DNA of 64,000 nucleotides from Paracoccus chinensis (GCF_900102885.1 NZ_FNGE01000007.1:1-64000); one strand, 5' to 3'; shown: positions 17,430-26,857, counted from the first letter of the stretch. A program made the numbers and translations. The notes: generated by a model not told the origin, from the sequence alone.

Positions 17430-19415
17430 TCACCCGCCCGTCAGCACCACGCGCCTTGGACCTGCGTTGATGATGTCCGCTTCCGTCAGGGCGGCCGCGC
17501 CGGGCATCGTCACCGTGAGATCGCCCCAGACCAGCGTTGTCTCGTCGCCTGAGCCGCGCAGTTCCAAGGTGGGCGCGCGGTTGGGCGTCTGCAGCAGCGA
17601 CAGGTCCAGCCTGTCCTCGCCGGGGGTGAAGTCGGCGAAGGTGATGCGTCCGCGCAGGGGCGGCAGGAAGCGATCCGATCCGAGGCCTCCGGTCAGGGTC
17701 GTGCCGTCGCCGGTGGCGGTCAGGATGTCGTCGCCCTCGCCTCCGTCCAGCACGCCCGAGCCTTCCATGTGGTCGTTGCCCGGACCTCCGGTCAGGCTGT
17801 TCGCCCCTTCGGGATCGATCAGCACGTCGTCGCCTTCGCCGCCGTCCAGATGATCGTCGCCCTGTCCACCGAAGAGCCAGTCGCCGTCCGCGCCGCCCTC
17901 GAGGCTGTCCCCACCGTTGCCGCCGTAAAGCAGGTCGGTCATCCTGCCGCCTGTCACGCGGTCGTCTCCTGCCAGCGCATAGACCAGCCCGTGCGGGTTC
18001 GAGACGCCTTCGACGACGTGGTCCGTCTCGTCTCCGCGCGAAGGATCGACCGACAGCACCTCGTCCCCTGCCCCGCCCCAATGCTCGGCCGCAGCCTCGG
18101 GCGCCTGCGTCTCGTCCCGGACCCATCCCCAATGGGCGAAGGCGGCGGATTCGATCTCGACCCTGTATACGTCCTCGCTGCCGTTCCAGTGCAGCATCTG
18201 CGAGGCGCGCCCGATCGGCGGCCACCAGGTCCAGCCGATCCCGTTGTCCGCGAACCAGGGCAGCTTGCGGGCCATGTTGTAGCTTTGCGCTGCCTTGGCG
18301 CTCCCTGCGGGGTTCAGCGAGCCTGCCTCGGTGTAAAGCTGGGACTCGGTCACCATGATGTCGTCGCCCGGCTGCGTCAGGGTGCCGATGCGGCGGCAGA
18401 TCTGGCTGCGGAACATGCCGCCGTCCGGGTCGGGGGTCTTGGCCACCACCCAGCCAGGATACATGTGTGCCGACCAGACCAGCCGGTCGCCCGCGGCCTT
18501 CCGGATCTGGTCGTGATCCAAGTGCTCGAACTGCGCCGAGGCGCGCAACCCGCCCACGAACAGGCGCTTGCCGCCCCAGTCGAGCGACCCGATCAGGTCG
18601 GCCATGTGACGGCTGTAAAGCGCCCCTGCCTCGGGCTTGTTGCCATAGGCCATGGGCTCGTTGATCAGCTCCCACCCGACCACGGCATCCAGGATCGGGG
18701 CGTTCTCGGGACGGCGGAACCAGTCCAGCATCCGCTGCCAGTCCGCCTGCACCTGGTTGATCTTCCACTCGCCCGAGACCTGCGCCAGCGCGTCCGGCGG
18801 TCCAAGCTCGACCGGCAGCGCACGCTTGAGCCCGCCCGCCAGGTCGCCGTCCGAGTTCTGGATGACCAGCCCCAAGCCCGCGCGGGCGGCGGTCAGGGCG
18901 AAGTCCCGCCATTCCTCGGTCATGCCGGCGTTGTCCACGCTTTCGGCGTTGAAATCGAGGCGCACCACGTTCACCTCGGGAAAGCTTTCGCGCAGGGTCG
19001 AGACGAAGCGCCCCGCCCCGCCACCGACCTGCAGGTGGACACCGACGTCCGAGCGCCAGCTGACCATGGATTCCAGCCCGGCCGGCCGATCCTTGCCCTT
19101 CTTCGGCGGGTCTATCGTCAGCAGCCGGCCATCCGCCAGACGCGCCGGTTCCCGCGTGACCGGATCCAGCAGCAGGGCGAAGCTGCCGCCGTCCTTGAAT
19201 TCTTCGGCCAGCGCGGCGTCCTGATCCGACAAGCGCCGGGCCGCACGGGCGTTCATGTTCGACACGAGGAAACCGCGCAGCGCCTCGTCCACGCCGTTTC
19301 CGTCGCGGGTCTGCAAGGCAGCAGGGTCGCTGACGACGACCTTGTATTCGGTCGCCATCGAGACGGCGTTCCAGCCCGCCATTCGAGACTGGAACTCAAG
19401 CGCGTCGCAATCCAT
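17430..19415 (-). CDS. RTX-repeat glycoside hydrolase (clan GH-A, GH5-like)
   Basis: Predicted secreted glycosidase of 661 residues. Residues about 110-440 form a TIM-barrel hydrolase: VGWELINEP puts the acid/base Glu at E253, and DDIMVTESQLY offers the nucleophile Glu at E357. AHMYPGW and GWTWWPP are also typical of clan GH-A. Residues about 450-600 carry glycine/aspartate nonapeptide repeats (GGQGDDHLDGGEGDD and similar) that bind calcium. No Sec signal is present, consistent with type I secretion from a C-terminal signal. ATG at 19415 has AAAGGA six bases upstream and is preferred to the GTG one codon earlier. It lies 26 bp after the RTX sulfatase on the same strand. Confidence 0.82.
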   Translation of the reverse strand: MDCDALEFQSRMAGWNAVSMATEYKVVVSDPAALQTRDGNGVDEALRGFLVSNMNARAARRLSDQDAALAEEFKDGGSFALLLDPVTREPARLADGRLLTIDPPKKGKDRPAGLESMVSWRSDVGVHLQVGGGAGRFVSTLRESFPEVNVVRLDFNAESVDNAGMTEEWRDFALTAARAGLGLVIQNSDGDLAGGLKRALPVELGPPDALAQVSGEWKINQVQADWQRMLDWFRRPENAPILDAVVGWELINEPMAYGNKPEAGALYSRHMADLIGSLDWGGKRLFVGGLRASAQFEHLDHDQIRKAAGDRLVWSAHMYPGWVVAKTPDPDGGMFRSQICRRIGTLTQPGDDIMVTESQLYTEAGSLNPAGSAKAAQSYNMARKLPWFADNGIGWTWWPPIGRASQMLHWNGSEDVYRVEIESAAFAHWGWVRDETQAPEAAAEHWGGAGDEVLSVDPSRGDETDHVVEGVSNPHGLVYALAGDDRVTGGRMTDLLYGGNGGDSLEGGADGDWLFGGQGDDHLDGGEGDDVLIDPEGANSLTGGPGNDHMEGSGVLDGGEGDDILTATGDGTTLTGGLGSDRFLPPLRGRITFADFTPGEDRLDLSLLQTPNRAPTLELRGSGDETTLVWGDLTVTMPGAAALTEADIINAGPRRVVLTGG

Positions 19416-19441
19416 CACAGGTCCTTTCGTGACGCGGAGGG

Positions 19442-21748
19442 TCAGGCGTCCCCGCTCTCGACCTGGGCCAGAAGGTCAAGGCCAGGCGGGCAGTCGGTGA
19501 CCACAAGACAGGAGGTCGCGGCAAAGATCATCACCTCGCCCCCCTCGAGCACGCGTTGTTGAACCGGCGCGGGCCAGTCCTTCAGGACATAGCGCTGCTC
19601 CTTGTCCCAGCCGGTCAGGGCCACGGTGGCGCCGCGTTCCAGGGTGAAGCGCTTGGCGCCCGGTCCCGCGACGATGCGGTTCGGACCGGGCCCCAGCGTG
19701 ACGCGATGGGTTCCCGCGCCAAGTTCGATCGTATTGCGGCCGGGGCCCGCGTCGATCTCGGCCCCGCCGTCCGAGACGCGGATGTCGTCGTTGCCGGGTC
19801 CGGCGAAGATCCTGCCGCCTCCGCCCAGAAGCTGCAGCACGTCATCGCCGGACCCGCCGATCAGGATGTCGCGCTGCCCCAAGCCTCCGATCAGCGTGTC
19901 ATTGCCCAAGCCGCCGTGGAACGTGTTGCGCTTGGTTCCCGGCCTGGCCACCGATCTCAGCAGGTCGTCGCCCGCTCCGCCGTGGAAGGTTGCCCCGCCG
20001 TACTTAGGGCCCACCATGACATCATCGCCGTTCGAGCCGACGACATGCACCTCGACCCGCTCGGAGGTTTCGAAACGGAAGGGACTCTCTGGATGGGCCA
20101 CGACGCGGAGGGTCTTGGTGTCGGTGCCGCCCTCCTTGCGGGCCACCACGGTTGCGATCCGGATCTGCTGGATATGGGCAGGCATGTGCAGGACGTAATC
20201 GTCGGGTCCCGCCATGTACCAAAGCGTGTCGTAACCGCCCGCGGCGCTTGCCTTGATCTTTGCGGTGTCCGCCCCGTAGGCCCAGTAGTCCGCCCCGCGC
20301 GCTCCCCCGGCCAGCACGATCGAGCCGTCCACGGCCATCATCGCGTTGATCCCGTCAGCCGGGTTCTCGGCCCCCGACAGGTCCAGCCCCAGTTCGGCCG
20401 CGTTCCGCACCAGTTCGTCCCGCAGGCGGTCCATCGGGGCGCTGTCGGCAAGGTTCGTCGTCTCGCCGGGATCGGCCGCGAGATCGTAGACGTGCTCCTC
20501 GCCGTTGGGATAGCGGAAGTAGCGCAGGTGCCGCAGGTCAGGCGCGGCGGGCCGCACCGACAGCGTGCCGAAGACCGAGGTCACGGGCGACTTCGTTTCG
20601 TCGAACTGCCCGAAGCTTTCGTCGATCAGCGGCAGAAGGCTCTGCCCCGAGGGCCAGTCAGGACGGCGCGGCAGCCCGGCCAGGTCCATGATCGTCATCG
20701 GCAGGTTGTGCAGCGAGATGGGCAGGTCCACGACGCGGCCCTTCTCCATCCGTGGGCTCCATATCCCCAAGGGCACATGGGCCGCGCTGTCCCACTGGCT
20801 CATCTTGTGGAAGCTGTCGTGGTTGCCGAGGTTGAAGCCGTTGTCCGACAGGAAGACCACCGTGGTCCGGTCGCCCAGCGGCGAGGCCGCCAGCGCGTCC
20901 AGAAACCGGCCGATCTCGTGGTCCACATGGCTGCAGGCGGCGAAATAGGCCCGCACGACCTGCCGCCAAGCCTCGTCACCCGCCTGCTCGGGCGTCCATT
21001 GTCCGTTGACGATATAAGCCAGTTCATAGACTGCCATGCCGGGCTGCGGGCCGGTGAAATCCTCGGGCGCTGCGACCGAGGGCCAGACGATCTTCCTGGG
21101 ATCATACATCTGGTAGAAGCGGTCCGGGCAATCCAGGTTGAAATGCGGATGCCGGAAGCCGAACTGGATCAGGTGCCGCCGGTTCGGATCGGCGCGGTCT
21201 AAGTGCTCGATGGCGTTCTGCGCCACGCGGTAGTCGTAGAACCTGTCGTCCTGCGAGCCGTCGTCATTCGGGTGGTTCACGCCATAGACCCCGGGACCCG
21301 TCTTGCGCATGTAGCGCTTGATTCCTGTGCGCTTGCGGATGTCGTAGGCGCGCGGCTCCTCGTGGAACAGGATGCGGCGGAAGCGCTCCGGCATGGGGTT
21401 GTAATGGCCGTCGGTCTTTCCGGTCGTGAAGTTGTAGAACCCTGCCCGCCGCAGGTCATAGGCCCAAGCCTTTTCCGGCGGCATGATTTCGCGCCACAAT
21501 CGGTTCAGGTCAACGAGGCCCGAGCGATAGGGAGAAATTCCCGTTGCAACCTCGGCTCTACAGGGCGAGCACAGGGGTACCGTGGCATAGGTATTGGCAA
21601 AGCGCACGCCCGCGCCCAGCAGCATGTCGATGTTGGGTGTCTGGATGGTCACGCCGAAGGCGTTCCGCCAGGTGAAGACGTCGATCATGTCGTCCACCCA
21701 GATCACGCAGATGTTGTCCTCGCGGATGCTGTCGCGGGTGAATGCCAT
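19442..21748 (-). CDS. RTX-repeat sulfatase
   Basis: Sulfatase-family hydrolase of 768 residues with a calcium-binding repeat tail. VIWVDDM supplies metal Asp residues (D19-D20). The formylglycine motif is C60-S-P-C63-R64, a variant of C-x-P-S-R with Cys in the Ser place, in LCSPCRAEVATGISPYRSG. FLSDNGFNLGNHDSFHKMS gives the second metal site. HVYDLAADPGETTNLAD is the usual end of the catalytic domain, near residue 435. From about 590 come GGAGDDLL, GGLGNDTLIGGLG and GGSGDDVLQLLGGGG repeats. There is no Sec signal, so type I secretion is likely. Activity needs a formylglycine-generating enzyme, which is not seen in the window. Confidence 0.85.
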   Translation of the reverse strand: MAFTRDSIREDNICVIWVDDMIDVFTWRNAFGVTIQTPNIDMLLGAGVRFANTYATVPLCSPCRAEVATGISPYRSGLVDLNRLWREIMPPEKAWAYDLRRAGFYNFTTGKTDGHYNPMPERFRRILFHEEPRAYDIRKRTGIKRYMRKTGPGVYGVNHPNDDGSQDDRFYDYRVAQNAIEHLDRADPNRRHLIQFGFRHPHFNLDCPDRFYQMYDPRKIVWPSVAAPEDFTGPQPGMAVYELAYIVNGQWTPEQAGDEAWRQVVRAYFAACSHVDHEIGRFLDALAASPLGDRTTVVFLSDNGFNLGNHDSFHKMSQWDSAAHVPLGIWSPRMEKGRVVDLPISLHNLPMTIMDLAGLPRRPDWPSGQSLLPLIDESFGQFDETKSPVTSVFGTLSVRPAAPDLRHLRYFRYPNGEEHVYDLAADPGETTNLADSAPMDRLRDELVRNAAELGLDLSGAENPADGINAMMAVDGSIVLAGGARGADYWAYGADTAKIKASAAGGYDTLWYMAGPDDYVLHMPAHIQQIRIATVVARKEGGTDTKTLRVVAHPESPFRFETSERVEVHVVGSNGDDVMVGPKYGGATFHGGAGDDLLRSVARPGTKRNTFHGGLGNDTLIGGLGQRDILIGGSGDDVLQLLGGGGRIFAGPGNDDIRVSDGGAEIDAGPGRNTIELGAGTHRVTLGPGPNRIVAGPGAKRFTLERGATVALTGWDKEQRYVLKDWPAPVQQRVLEGGEVMIFAATSCLVVTDCPPGLDLLAQVESGDA

Positions 21749-21751
21749 TGC

Positions 21752-22462
21752 TCAAACCTCCCACTGGCGGAAACCATCCAGCGCGCCCCGCAGCGCCGCG
21801 GCCTCCGCGTCGGACAGGATGTCGAGGCCGGGCCAGAGCCAGACCCCGGCGATGCGTCCTGCGCCCAGCGTCTTGCGCATCCCCCGCCGCAGGCTGCGGT
21901 GTCCGACCAGCAGATGCGCAGCGCCCGGGGGGACGCGCAGCCCCTGCGCGCTCGCCTGGCGGCCGTCCTGCGCAAGGGTCAGGCGGCCGTCGGCGCAGGC
22001 CAGCACGGTCAGGCGCCAAGGTCCCTGCCCTCGCGGCAGGGTGGCCGAGGCGGTGCCGTCGTCGTCGCGGAAGACCAGCCCCTCCTCGGTGTCAGACAGG
22101 TGCAGCGGGTTGCCGCCGCGTTCCGGTCGCACGGCCAGCAGCGCCAGCGCGGGCTCGTCGGCGGCCCAGAGGATCGCGGCCGACCAGCGGCTGGGGTCCG
22201 GCACGGCATCGGGCAGGCGGAAGCCCCTGTTCTCGCCCGTGGTCAGGCGCAGCGCGGCGCGGGTGCGATGGGGGGCAAAGACCGGTGCCTCGGCCACGGG
22301 TAGCGCGATCGCATCGGGGTCGGTAGCGGCGGGCCAGCCTTCGGGCTGTCCGTCTGCGGCACGCAGCCAGATGCCGCCCACCTCGCGGGTCAGGCGGGAG
22401 AGGTCGCGGGATTCACGGTCGGTCAGGGCGGCTTCGGGGACGGAAAAGGGCAGCGTCAGCAT
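21752..22462 (-). CDS. Uncharacterised protein in the RTX/sulfatase operon
   Basis: Protein of 236 residues starting at the ATG at 22462 (MLTLPFSVPEAALTDRESRD). I do not recognise a defined family. The middle (RTRAALRLTTGENRGFRLPDAV, LAVRPERGGNPLHLSDTEEGLVFRDDDGTAS, WRLTVLACADGRLTLAQDG) reads like a concanavalin/LamG-type beta-sandwich. That would fit carbohydrate binding, but this is inference from beta-rich patterning. There is no signal peptide or membrane segment. It lies 3 bp before the sulfatase and 5 bp after the gene at 22468, so all are probably co-transcribed and linked to extracellular polysaccharide. Confidence 0.7.
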   Translation of the reverse strand: MLTLPFSVPEAALTDRESRDLSRLTREVGGIWLRAADGQPEGWPAATDPDAIALPVAEAPVFAPHRTRAALRLTTGENRGFRLPDAVPDPSRWSAAILWAADEPALALLAVRPERGGNPLHLSDTEEGLVFRDDDGTASATLPRGQGPWRLTVLACADGRLTLAQDGRQASAQGLRVPPGAAHLLVGHRSLRRGMRKTLGAGRIAGVWLWPGLDILSDAEAAALRGALDGFRQWEV

Positions 22463-22467
22463 GGGCG

Positions 22468-23910
22468 TCACCGGATCACGAGGCTGCCGGGCAAGGCCCA
22501 GCGGCGCAGCGTTCTGCCGCCGCGGTCCAGCGACCATTCATCCCGCAGCGCCCCGCAGGCTGCAGGATGCGCCGTGCCCCGGCCGAGCGCCGGACCACCC
22601 ACGGCATAGTCCAGCCGCGGCTCGGCCCCACCCTTAGGTTCAAGCGGGCCATCGAGGTAGATCAGGACGCTTTGCGGATCGTCCGGGGCGATCTCGACGC
22701 CCGTAATGCCGGCGGTTGTCCGGGCCAGCGCGAAACCCGCGCCGGGACCTGCACCGAAGGGATCGGCGGGGTCGATCACCAGCGGTCCATCGGCCTTGAA
22801 GACGGCGCGGACCGTGCGGCCCTCGCGCTCGGCTAGGCACAGCAGCGGACAGGTCCAGGGCTGGCGGCGCAGCAGGCTGTCCAGCGCGGCCGCCTCGATC
22901 ATGGCGCGCTCGGCCATCGCCTCGGGCGTGGGCTGGCCCAGGTCATCCTGCGCGAACATGTAGGAGGGCGCGACGGGCGTCACGTCATGCAGGCCGGGGC
23001 GCAGGAACAGGCGATGCTGGCCCTCGATCGCGGCGCGGTTGCGTTCCGGATCATGCGCCCACCAGGGACCGCAATCGGCCACCATCAGGAAGCGGGGCTG
23101 GCCGAGGTCGCGCGAGGGAATGCGCGCGGCGATCAGGTCCAGCCAGCCCAGCGCCTCGGCGTGGAACTGCGTCGCGTCGGTCGGGGCCTGGTCGTGGCCG
23201 ATCTCGATCCCCACGGCCAGCAGCCGCGCGGGCTTCTCCAGCGCCGAGGCCAGCTTCGCCAGCCGGCGCAACTGGTCCTCGGCCGCGGCGACCGAAGGGT
23301 GGTCGGTCGGGGGTAGCGGGCCGGGCGGAAGAAGAACCGGCAGGGCCACGATCAGCGGCAGCGCGCGATGGGCCTGATGGCGCAGCGCCAGCAGCGCGTC
23401 GGCCAGCAGGGTGTCCGCGCCCCGGTTGCGCCAGCCGTGGACCAGATGGTCGGGCTCGCCCTCGTCGGGGACATGGCAGGCCATGACGTGATGCGGGAAA
23501 TCCGGCGCACCGCCGAAGGTCGTCATCCGCCGCCCTGCGCCCAGCGACAGAAGGCCCAGCACCGGCCCCGGCGTTTCGGCGATGATGCCGCCGCCCGAGG
23601 CATGGCGGCGATAGCGGCGCGCCCCTTGCGGGCCGGGGCGGTGTGCCAGGAAGCGCAGCCACTCGCCCTCGCGTTGTAGGTCCCAGGCGTCGATGTCGCC
23701 CAGCAGGGCCGCGTCCAGCCGTTCGGGCGCCGCCGAGGGGGGCTGCGCGGGGACGGGATCAGGGGCTGCAGCGGGCAGGCCGATGCGTCGGGCGATGTCG
23801 CGGATCACGCGGTCGGACAGGCGTAGGACAAGACCGGTATCGTCGGCCTCGATCACCGGGCCATTCTCGGCCGCGATCAGCGTCTGGTTGTGGTCGGGCT
23901 CGCGCGTCAT
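22468..23910 (-). CDS. Uncharacterised protein, first gene of the RTX/sulfatase operon
   Basis: Protein of 480 residues, family not recognised. It has an N-terminal segment (LVLRLSDRVIRDIARRIGLPAA), then a likely alpha/beta core with LGLLSLGAGRRMTTFGGA, ALPLIVALPVLLPPGPLPP, LLAVGIEIGHDQAPTDATQFH and FLMVADCGPWWAHD. The spacing of Gly, Asp and His recalls a hydrolase or esterase fold, but I cannot name it. ATG at 23910 is taken as the start; a TTG 66 bp upstream is possible, and the ribosome-binding site is weak in both cases. It leads a four-gene run (this gene, 21752, sulfatase, glycosidase), which implies a shared role in secreted polysaccharide processing. Confidence 0.7.
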   Translation of the reverse strand: MTREPDHNQTLIAAENGPVIEADDTGLVLRLSDRVIRDIARRIGLPAAAPDPVPAQPPSAAPERLDAALLGDIDAWDLQREGEWLRFLAHRPGPQGARRYRRHASGGGIIAETPGPVLGLLSLGAGRRMTTFGGAPDFPHHVMACHVPDEGEPDHLVHGWRNRGADTLLADALLALRHQAHRALPLIVALPVLLPPGPLPPTDHPSVAAAEDQLRRLAKLASALEKPARLLAVGIEIGHDQAPTDATQFHAEALGWLDLIAARIPSRDLGQPRFLMVADCGPWWAHDPERNRAAIEGQHRLFLRPGLHDVTPVAPSYMFAQDDLGQPTPEAMAERAMIEAAALDSLLRRQPWTCPLLCLAEREGRTVRAVFKADGPLVIDPADPFGAGPGAGFALARTTAGITGVEIAPDDPQSVLIYLDGPLEPKGGAEPRLDYAVGGPALGRGTAHPAACGALRDEWSLDRGGRTLRRWALPGSLVIR

Positions 23911-24030
23911 GCGAAATCCATGCGGCAAATGCACGGAAAAGGGAAGGGCCGCGGGTCCCTGCGCTGGACTGTGCAACCCCCTGCCTTGCGGCTAGGATCG
24001 CATCGCCCGACCCCTGAAGGAGACTGCCCG

Positions 24031-24387
24031 ATGCTGAAGCCCGTCCTGGTCGTCCTGACCCTCGCCCAAGGCGGCGACGCCACGCATCTGGCCCTGACCT
24101 CGGCCGAGACGATGCAGGACTGCGCGACCAAGGCGCAAGCGGTGCAGAAGGTACTGGAAGGCGCGGGCCATACCGTGCTGGCTGCCCGCTGCACGGAAAC
24201 GGACCTGGAGTTCACCCCCTACGGCCACGGCGGCGACAGCGCCGAGCGTCCCCATGCCTGGCGCGTGACCCTGCCCGAAACCGGCGCGGTGATCGAGCCC
24301 CTGGCACAGGGCGAGGGTTGCACCCCCGCCCCGGACGGCACGCTGGCCGTCCATTGCGCCCGGTCGGCGCAGGGCGTGGTCGAGTAA
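24031..24387 (+). CDS. Small uncharacterised protein
   Basis: Protein of 118 residues starting at ATG 24031, after AAGGAGA. It is not a family I recognise. It has a short hydrophobic start (MLKPVLVVLTLAQ) and several Cys residues (CATKAQAV, ARCTETD, EGCTPAP, VHCARSA), which would suit a small exported or membrane-attached protein with disulfides. The N-terminal hydrophobic stretch is too short for a confident signal peptide call. It is divergent from the operon beginning at 23910 and convergent with mltG. The longer upstream frame is not supported. Confidence 0.6.
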   Translation: MLKPVLVVLTLAQGGDATHLALTSAETMQDCATKAQAVQKVLEGAGHTVLAARCTETDLEFTPYGHGGDSAERPHAWRVTLPETGAVIEPLAQGEGCTPAPDGTLAVHCARSAQGVVE

Positions 24388-24397
24388 GCCCCCTGCC

Positions 24398-25576
24398 TCA
24401 GTCGGTCTGGACGGGGGACTCGATGTCCTCGCCCTGAGCCTGCTCGATGGCGCGCCAGCGGGCGACGTTGGCGTTGTGCTCTTCCAGCGTGCGGGCGAAG
24501 GCGTGCCCGCCGCTGCCGTCGGCCACGAAATACAGGAAGTCGCTGTCCTCGGGGTTCAGCGCCGCCTGGATCGCCGCCCGGCCGGGGTTGGCGATGGGCG
24601 TCGGCGGAAGCCCGTCGATTTGGTAGGTATTGTAGGGCGTGCGCCGCTGCAGTTCCGACCGGCGCAGGCCCCGGTCCAGCACCTCGCGCCCGTTCGTCAC
24701 CCCATAGATCACGGTCGGGTCGGTCTGAAGCCGCATCCCTTCGCGCAGGCGGTTGACAAAGACGGCGGCGACACGGGCCCGCTCTTCGGGGACGCCGGTT
24801 TCCTTTTCCACAATCGAGGCCATGGTCAGCGCCTCTTCCGGCGTCTGGTAGGGCAGCCCGAAGGGACGGCCCTCCCAGGCAGCGGCGAGAATCGCGTCCT
24901 GCGCCACGCGCATCCGGTCGATCAGCTCGCGCCGGCTGCCGCCCCGGTTGACCTCGTAGGTGTCGGGGGCAAGCGTCCCTTCGGGCGGCACCGGCCCGAC
25001 GGAGCCTTCCAGGAAAGGCGCCTGCCTGACGGCCTCGACCACCTGCCAGGCGGTCGTGCCCTCGGCCACGGCCACGCGCAGCCGCGCGCCGGGCTTGGCG
25101 ACGGCCTGCACAATCGCCTCGGGCGCCTCGCCCACGGAGGGATCGTGGCGGATGCGGTCCTCGTAGCGGCCGTTTTTCGGGTTCAGGTCGCGCAGGACCA
25201 GCGCGTTGTCGCGCACACCCACGCGGAAGATGACCTCGGTCCCGCAGGTCGAAGGCCCGCCCGCCGTGATCGTGTCCACCACCTCGGCCATGCTGGCGCG
25301 GGGCGGGACGAGGTAGCTTCCGAACTTGAGCTGCCCGGCCTTGCCGGCGTAATCCGCCCCCGTCCGCAGGATGTAGGGCGAGGTGATGACGCCCTGCGCC
25401 TCGAGCTGCTTGCTGACTTCGTTCAGCCGCGCGCCCTGCGGGATTTCCACGCATTGCGCGACGGCGCTGGGGCCGGGGGCGTTATACTGGTTGCGCCCCC
25501 AGGCGACCGCGACCGCCACTGCCACCAGAAGGACGATCAGCAGCGTCAGGAAGTTCGAGGCGATGGCCCGCCACAT
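24398..25576 (-). CDS. mltG: Endolytic transglycosylase MltG
   Basis: Inner-membrane murein transglycosylase that cleaves nascent glycan strands and helps set glycan chain length. The 392-residue protein has one N-terminal transmembrane segment (about 8-26, FLTLLIVLLVAVAVAVAW). A LysM-like region (IPQGARLNEVSKQLEAQGVI) precedes the YceG-type catalytic domain. In that domain EEALTMASIVEKETG contains the catalytic Glu, and LRRSELQRRTPYNTYQIDGLPPTPIANPG is the family signature. The ATG shares one base with the fabF stop (TGATG), so it is translationally coupled to fabF. The fabF-mltG pairing is common in alphaproteobacteria. Confidence 0.95.
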   Translation of the reverse strand: MWRAIASNFLTLLIVLLVAVAVAVAWGRNQYNAPGPSAVAQCVEIPQGARLNEVSKQLEAQGVITSPYILRTGADYAGKAGQLKFGSYLVPPRASMAEVVDTITAGGPSTCGTEVIFRVGVRDNALVLRDLNPKNGRYEDRIRHDPSVGEAPEAIVQAVAKPGARLRVAVAEGTTAWQVVEAVRQAPFLEGSVGPVPPEGTLAPDTYEVNRGGSRRELIDRMRVAQDAILAAAWEGRPFGLPYQTPEEALTMASIVEKETGVPEERARVAAVFVNRLREGMRLQTDPTVIYGVTNGREVLDRGLRRSELQRRTPYNTYQIDGLPPTPIANPGRAAIQAALNPEDSDFLYFVADGSGGHAFARTLEEHNANVARWRAIEQAQGEDIESPVQTD

Positions 25577-26838
25577 CAGCCCCGGACCTTGCCCACGACC
25601 AGGCTGGCATTGGTGCCGCCGAAACCGAAGCTGTTGGACAGCGCCACGTCGATCTTGCGGCGCACGGCGGCGTTCGCGGCCAGGTCGATGGGCGTCGCGC
25701 GCGCGGGCTCGTCCAGGTTGATGGTCGGCGGCGCGACCTGGTCGCGGATGGCGAGAATGCAGAAGATCGCCTCGACCGCGCCCGCGGCCCCCAGCAGGTG
25801 CCCGATCGACGACTTGGTGGACGACATCGTGACATTGCCCGCGTGATCGCCCAGCAGCCGTTCCACCGCGCCCAGTTCGATCACGTCCGCCATGGTCGAG
25901 GTGCCATGCGCGTTGATGTAGTCGATGGCGGAGGCTTCGAGCCCCGCGCGCTTCAGCGCGGCCGTCATCGACCGGAAGCCGCCGTCGCCGTCTTCCGAGG
26001 GCGCGGTGATGTGGTAGGCGTCGCCCGAGAGCCCATAGCCCAGCACCTCGGCGTAGATCTTCGCGCCGCGCGCCTTGGCGTGTTCGTATTCCTCAAGCAC
26101 CAGGACGCCCGCGCCCTCGCCCATGACGAAGCCGTCGCGGTCGGCGTCCCAGGGGCGGCTGGCCGCCTTGGGATCGTTGTCGCGCTTGGTGGACAGCGCC
26201 TTGCAGGCGTTGAAGCCCGCAATGCCGATTTCCGAGATCGGCGCCTCGGCCCCGCCCGCCACCATCACGTCGGCGTCGCCCGCGGCAATCAGCCGGGCGG
26301 CGTCCCCGATGGCGTGCGCCCCGGTGGAACAGGCCGTCACGACGGCATGGTTCGGCCCCTTGAAGCCGAAGCGGATCGAGACCTGCCCCGAGACGAGGTT
26401 GATCAGCGAGCCGGGGATGAAGAAGGGCGACACCCGCTTGGGCCCGCGTTCCCTGATCAGCACCGCCGTCTCGGCGATGGTGGTCAGCCCGCCGATGCCC
26501 GAGCCGATCATGACGCCCGTGCGCTCGCGCTGTTCGTCGCTTTCAGGTTCCCAGCCCGAATCCTTCACGGCCTGCTCGGCCGCGGCCATGCCGTACAGGA
26601 TGAAGTCGTCCACCTTGCGGCGGTCCTTGGCGTCCATCCAGTCGTCGGGGTTGAAGCTGCCCTCCGAGCCGTCGCCGAAGGGAATCTCGCAGGCGTATTT
26701 CGTCACCACGTTCGAGGCGTCGAAGCGCGTGATCGGGCCGGCCCCCGACTGCCCGTCCAGCAGTCGCGACCAGGTTTCCTCGACCCCGCACGCCAGCGGC
26801 GTGACCATCCCAAGCCCGGTGACGACGACCCTGCGCAT
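25576..26838 (-). CDS. fabF: 3-oxoacyl-ACP synthase II (FabF)
   Basis: Condensing enzyme that elongates acyl-ACP with malonyl-ACP in fatty-acid synthesis. It has 420 residues, full length. The active-site Cys is C170 in GPNHAVVTACSTGAHAIGD. The two catalytic His residues are in INAHGTST (near 309) and SIGHLLGAAGA (near 346). GFGGTNASLVV closes the fold. ATG at 26838 has GGAAGGAA upstream. It is the first gene of fabF-mltG. An acpP gene usually lies upstream of fabF, but here the divergent telA cluster does. An imperfect inverted repeat at 26858-26873 sits before the start and may be a regulatory site. Confidence 0.95.
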   Translation of the reverse strand: MRRVVVTGLGMVTPLACGVEETWSRLLDGQSGAGPITRFDASNVVTKYACEIPFGDGSEGSFNPDDWMDAKDRRKVDDFILYGMAAAEQAVKDSGWEPESDEQRERTGVMIGSGIGGLTTIAETAVLIRERGPKRVSPFFIPGSLINLVSGQVSIRFGFKGPNHAVVTACSTGAHAIGDAARLIAAGDADVMVAGGAEAPISEIGIAGFNACKALSTKRDNDPKAASRPWDADRDGFVMGEGAGVLVLEEYEHAKARGAKIYAEVLGYGLSGDAYHITAPSEDGDGGFRSMTAALKRAGLEASAIDYINAHGTSTMADVIELGAVERLLGDHAGNVTMSSTKSSIGHLLGAAGAVEAIFCILAIRDQVAPPTINLDEPARATPIDLAANAAVRRKIDVALSNSFGFGGTNASLVVGKVRG

Positions 26839-26857
26839 CGATGTTCCTTCCCAACGG

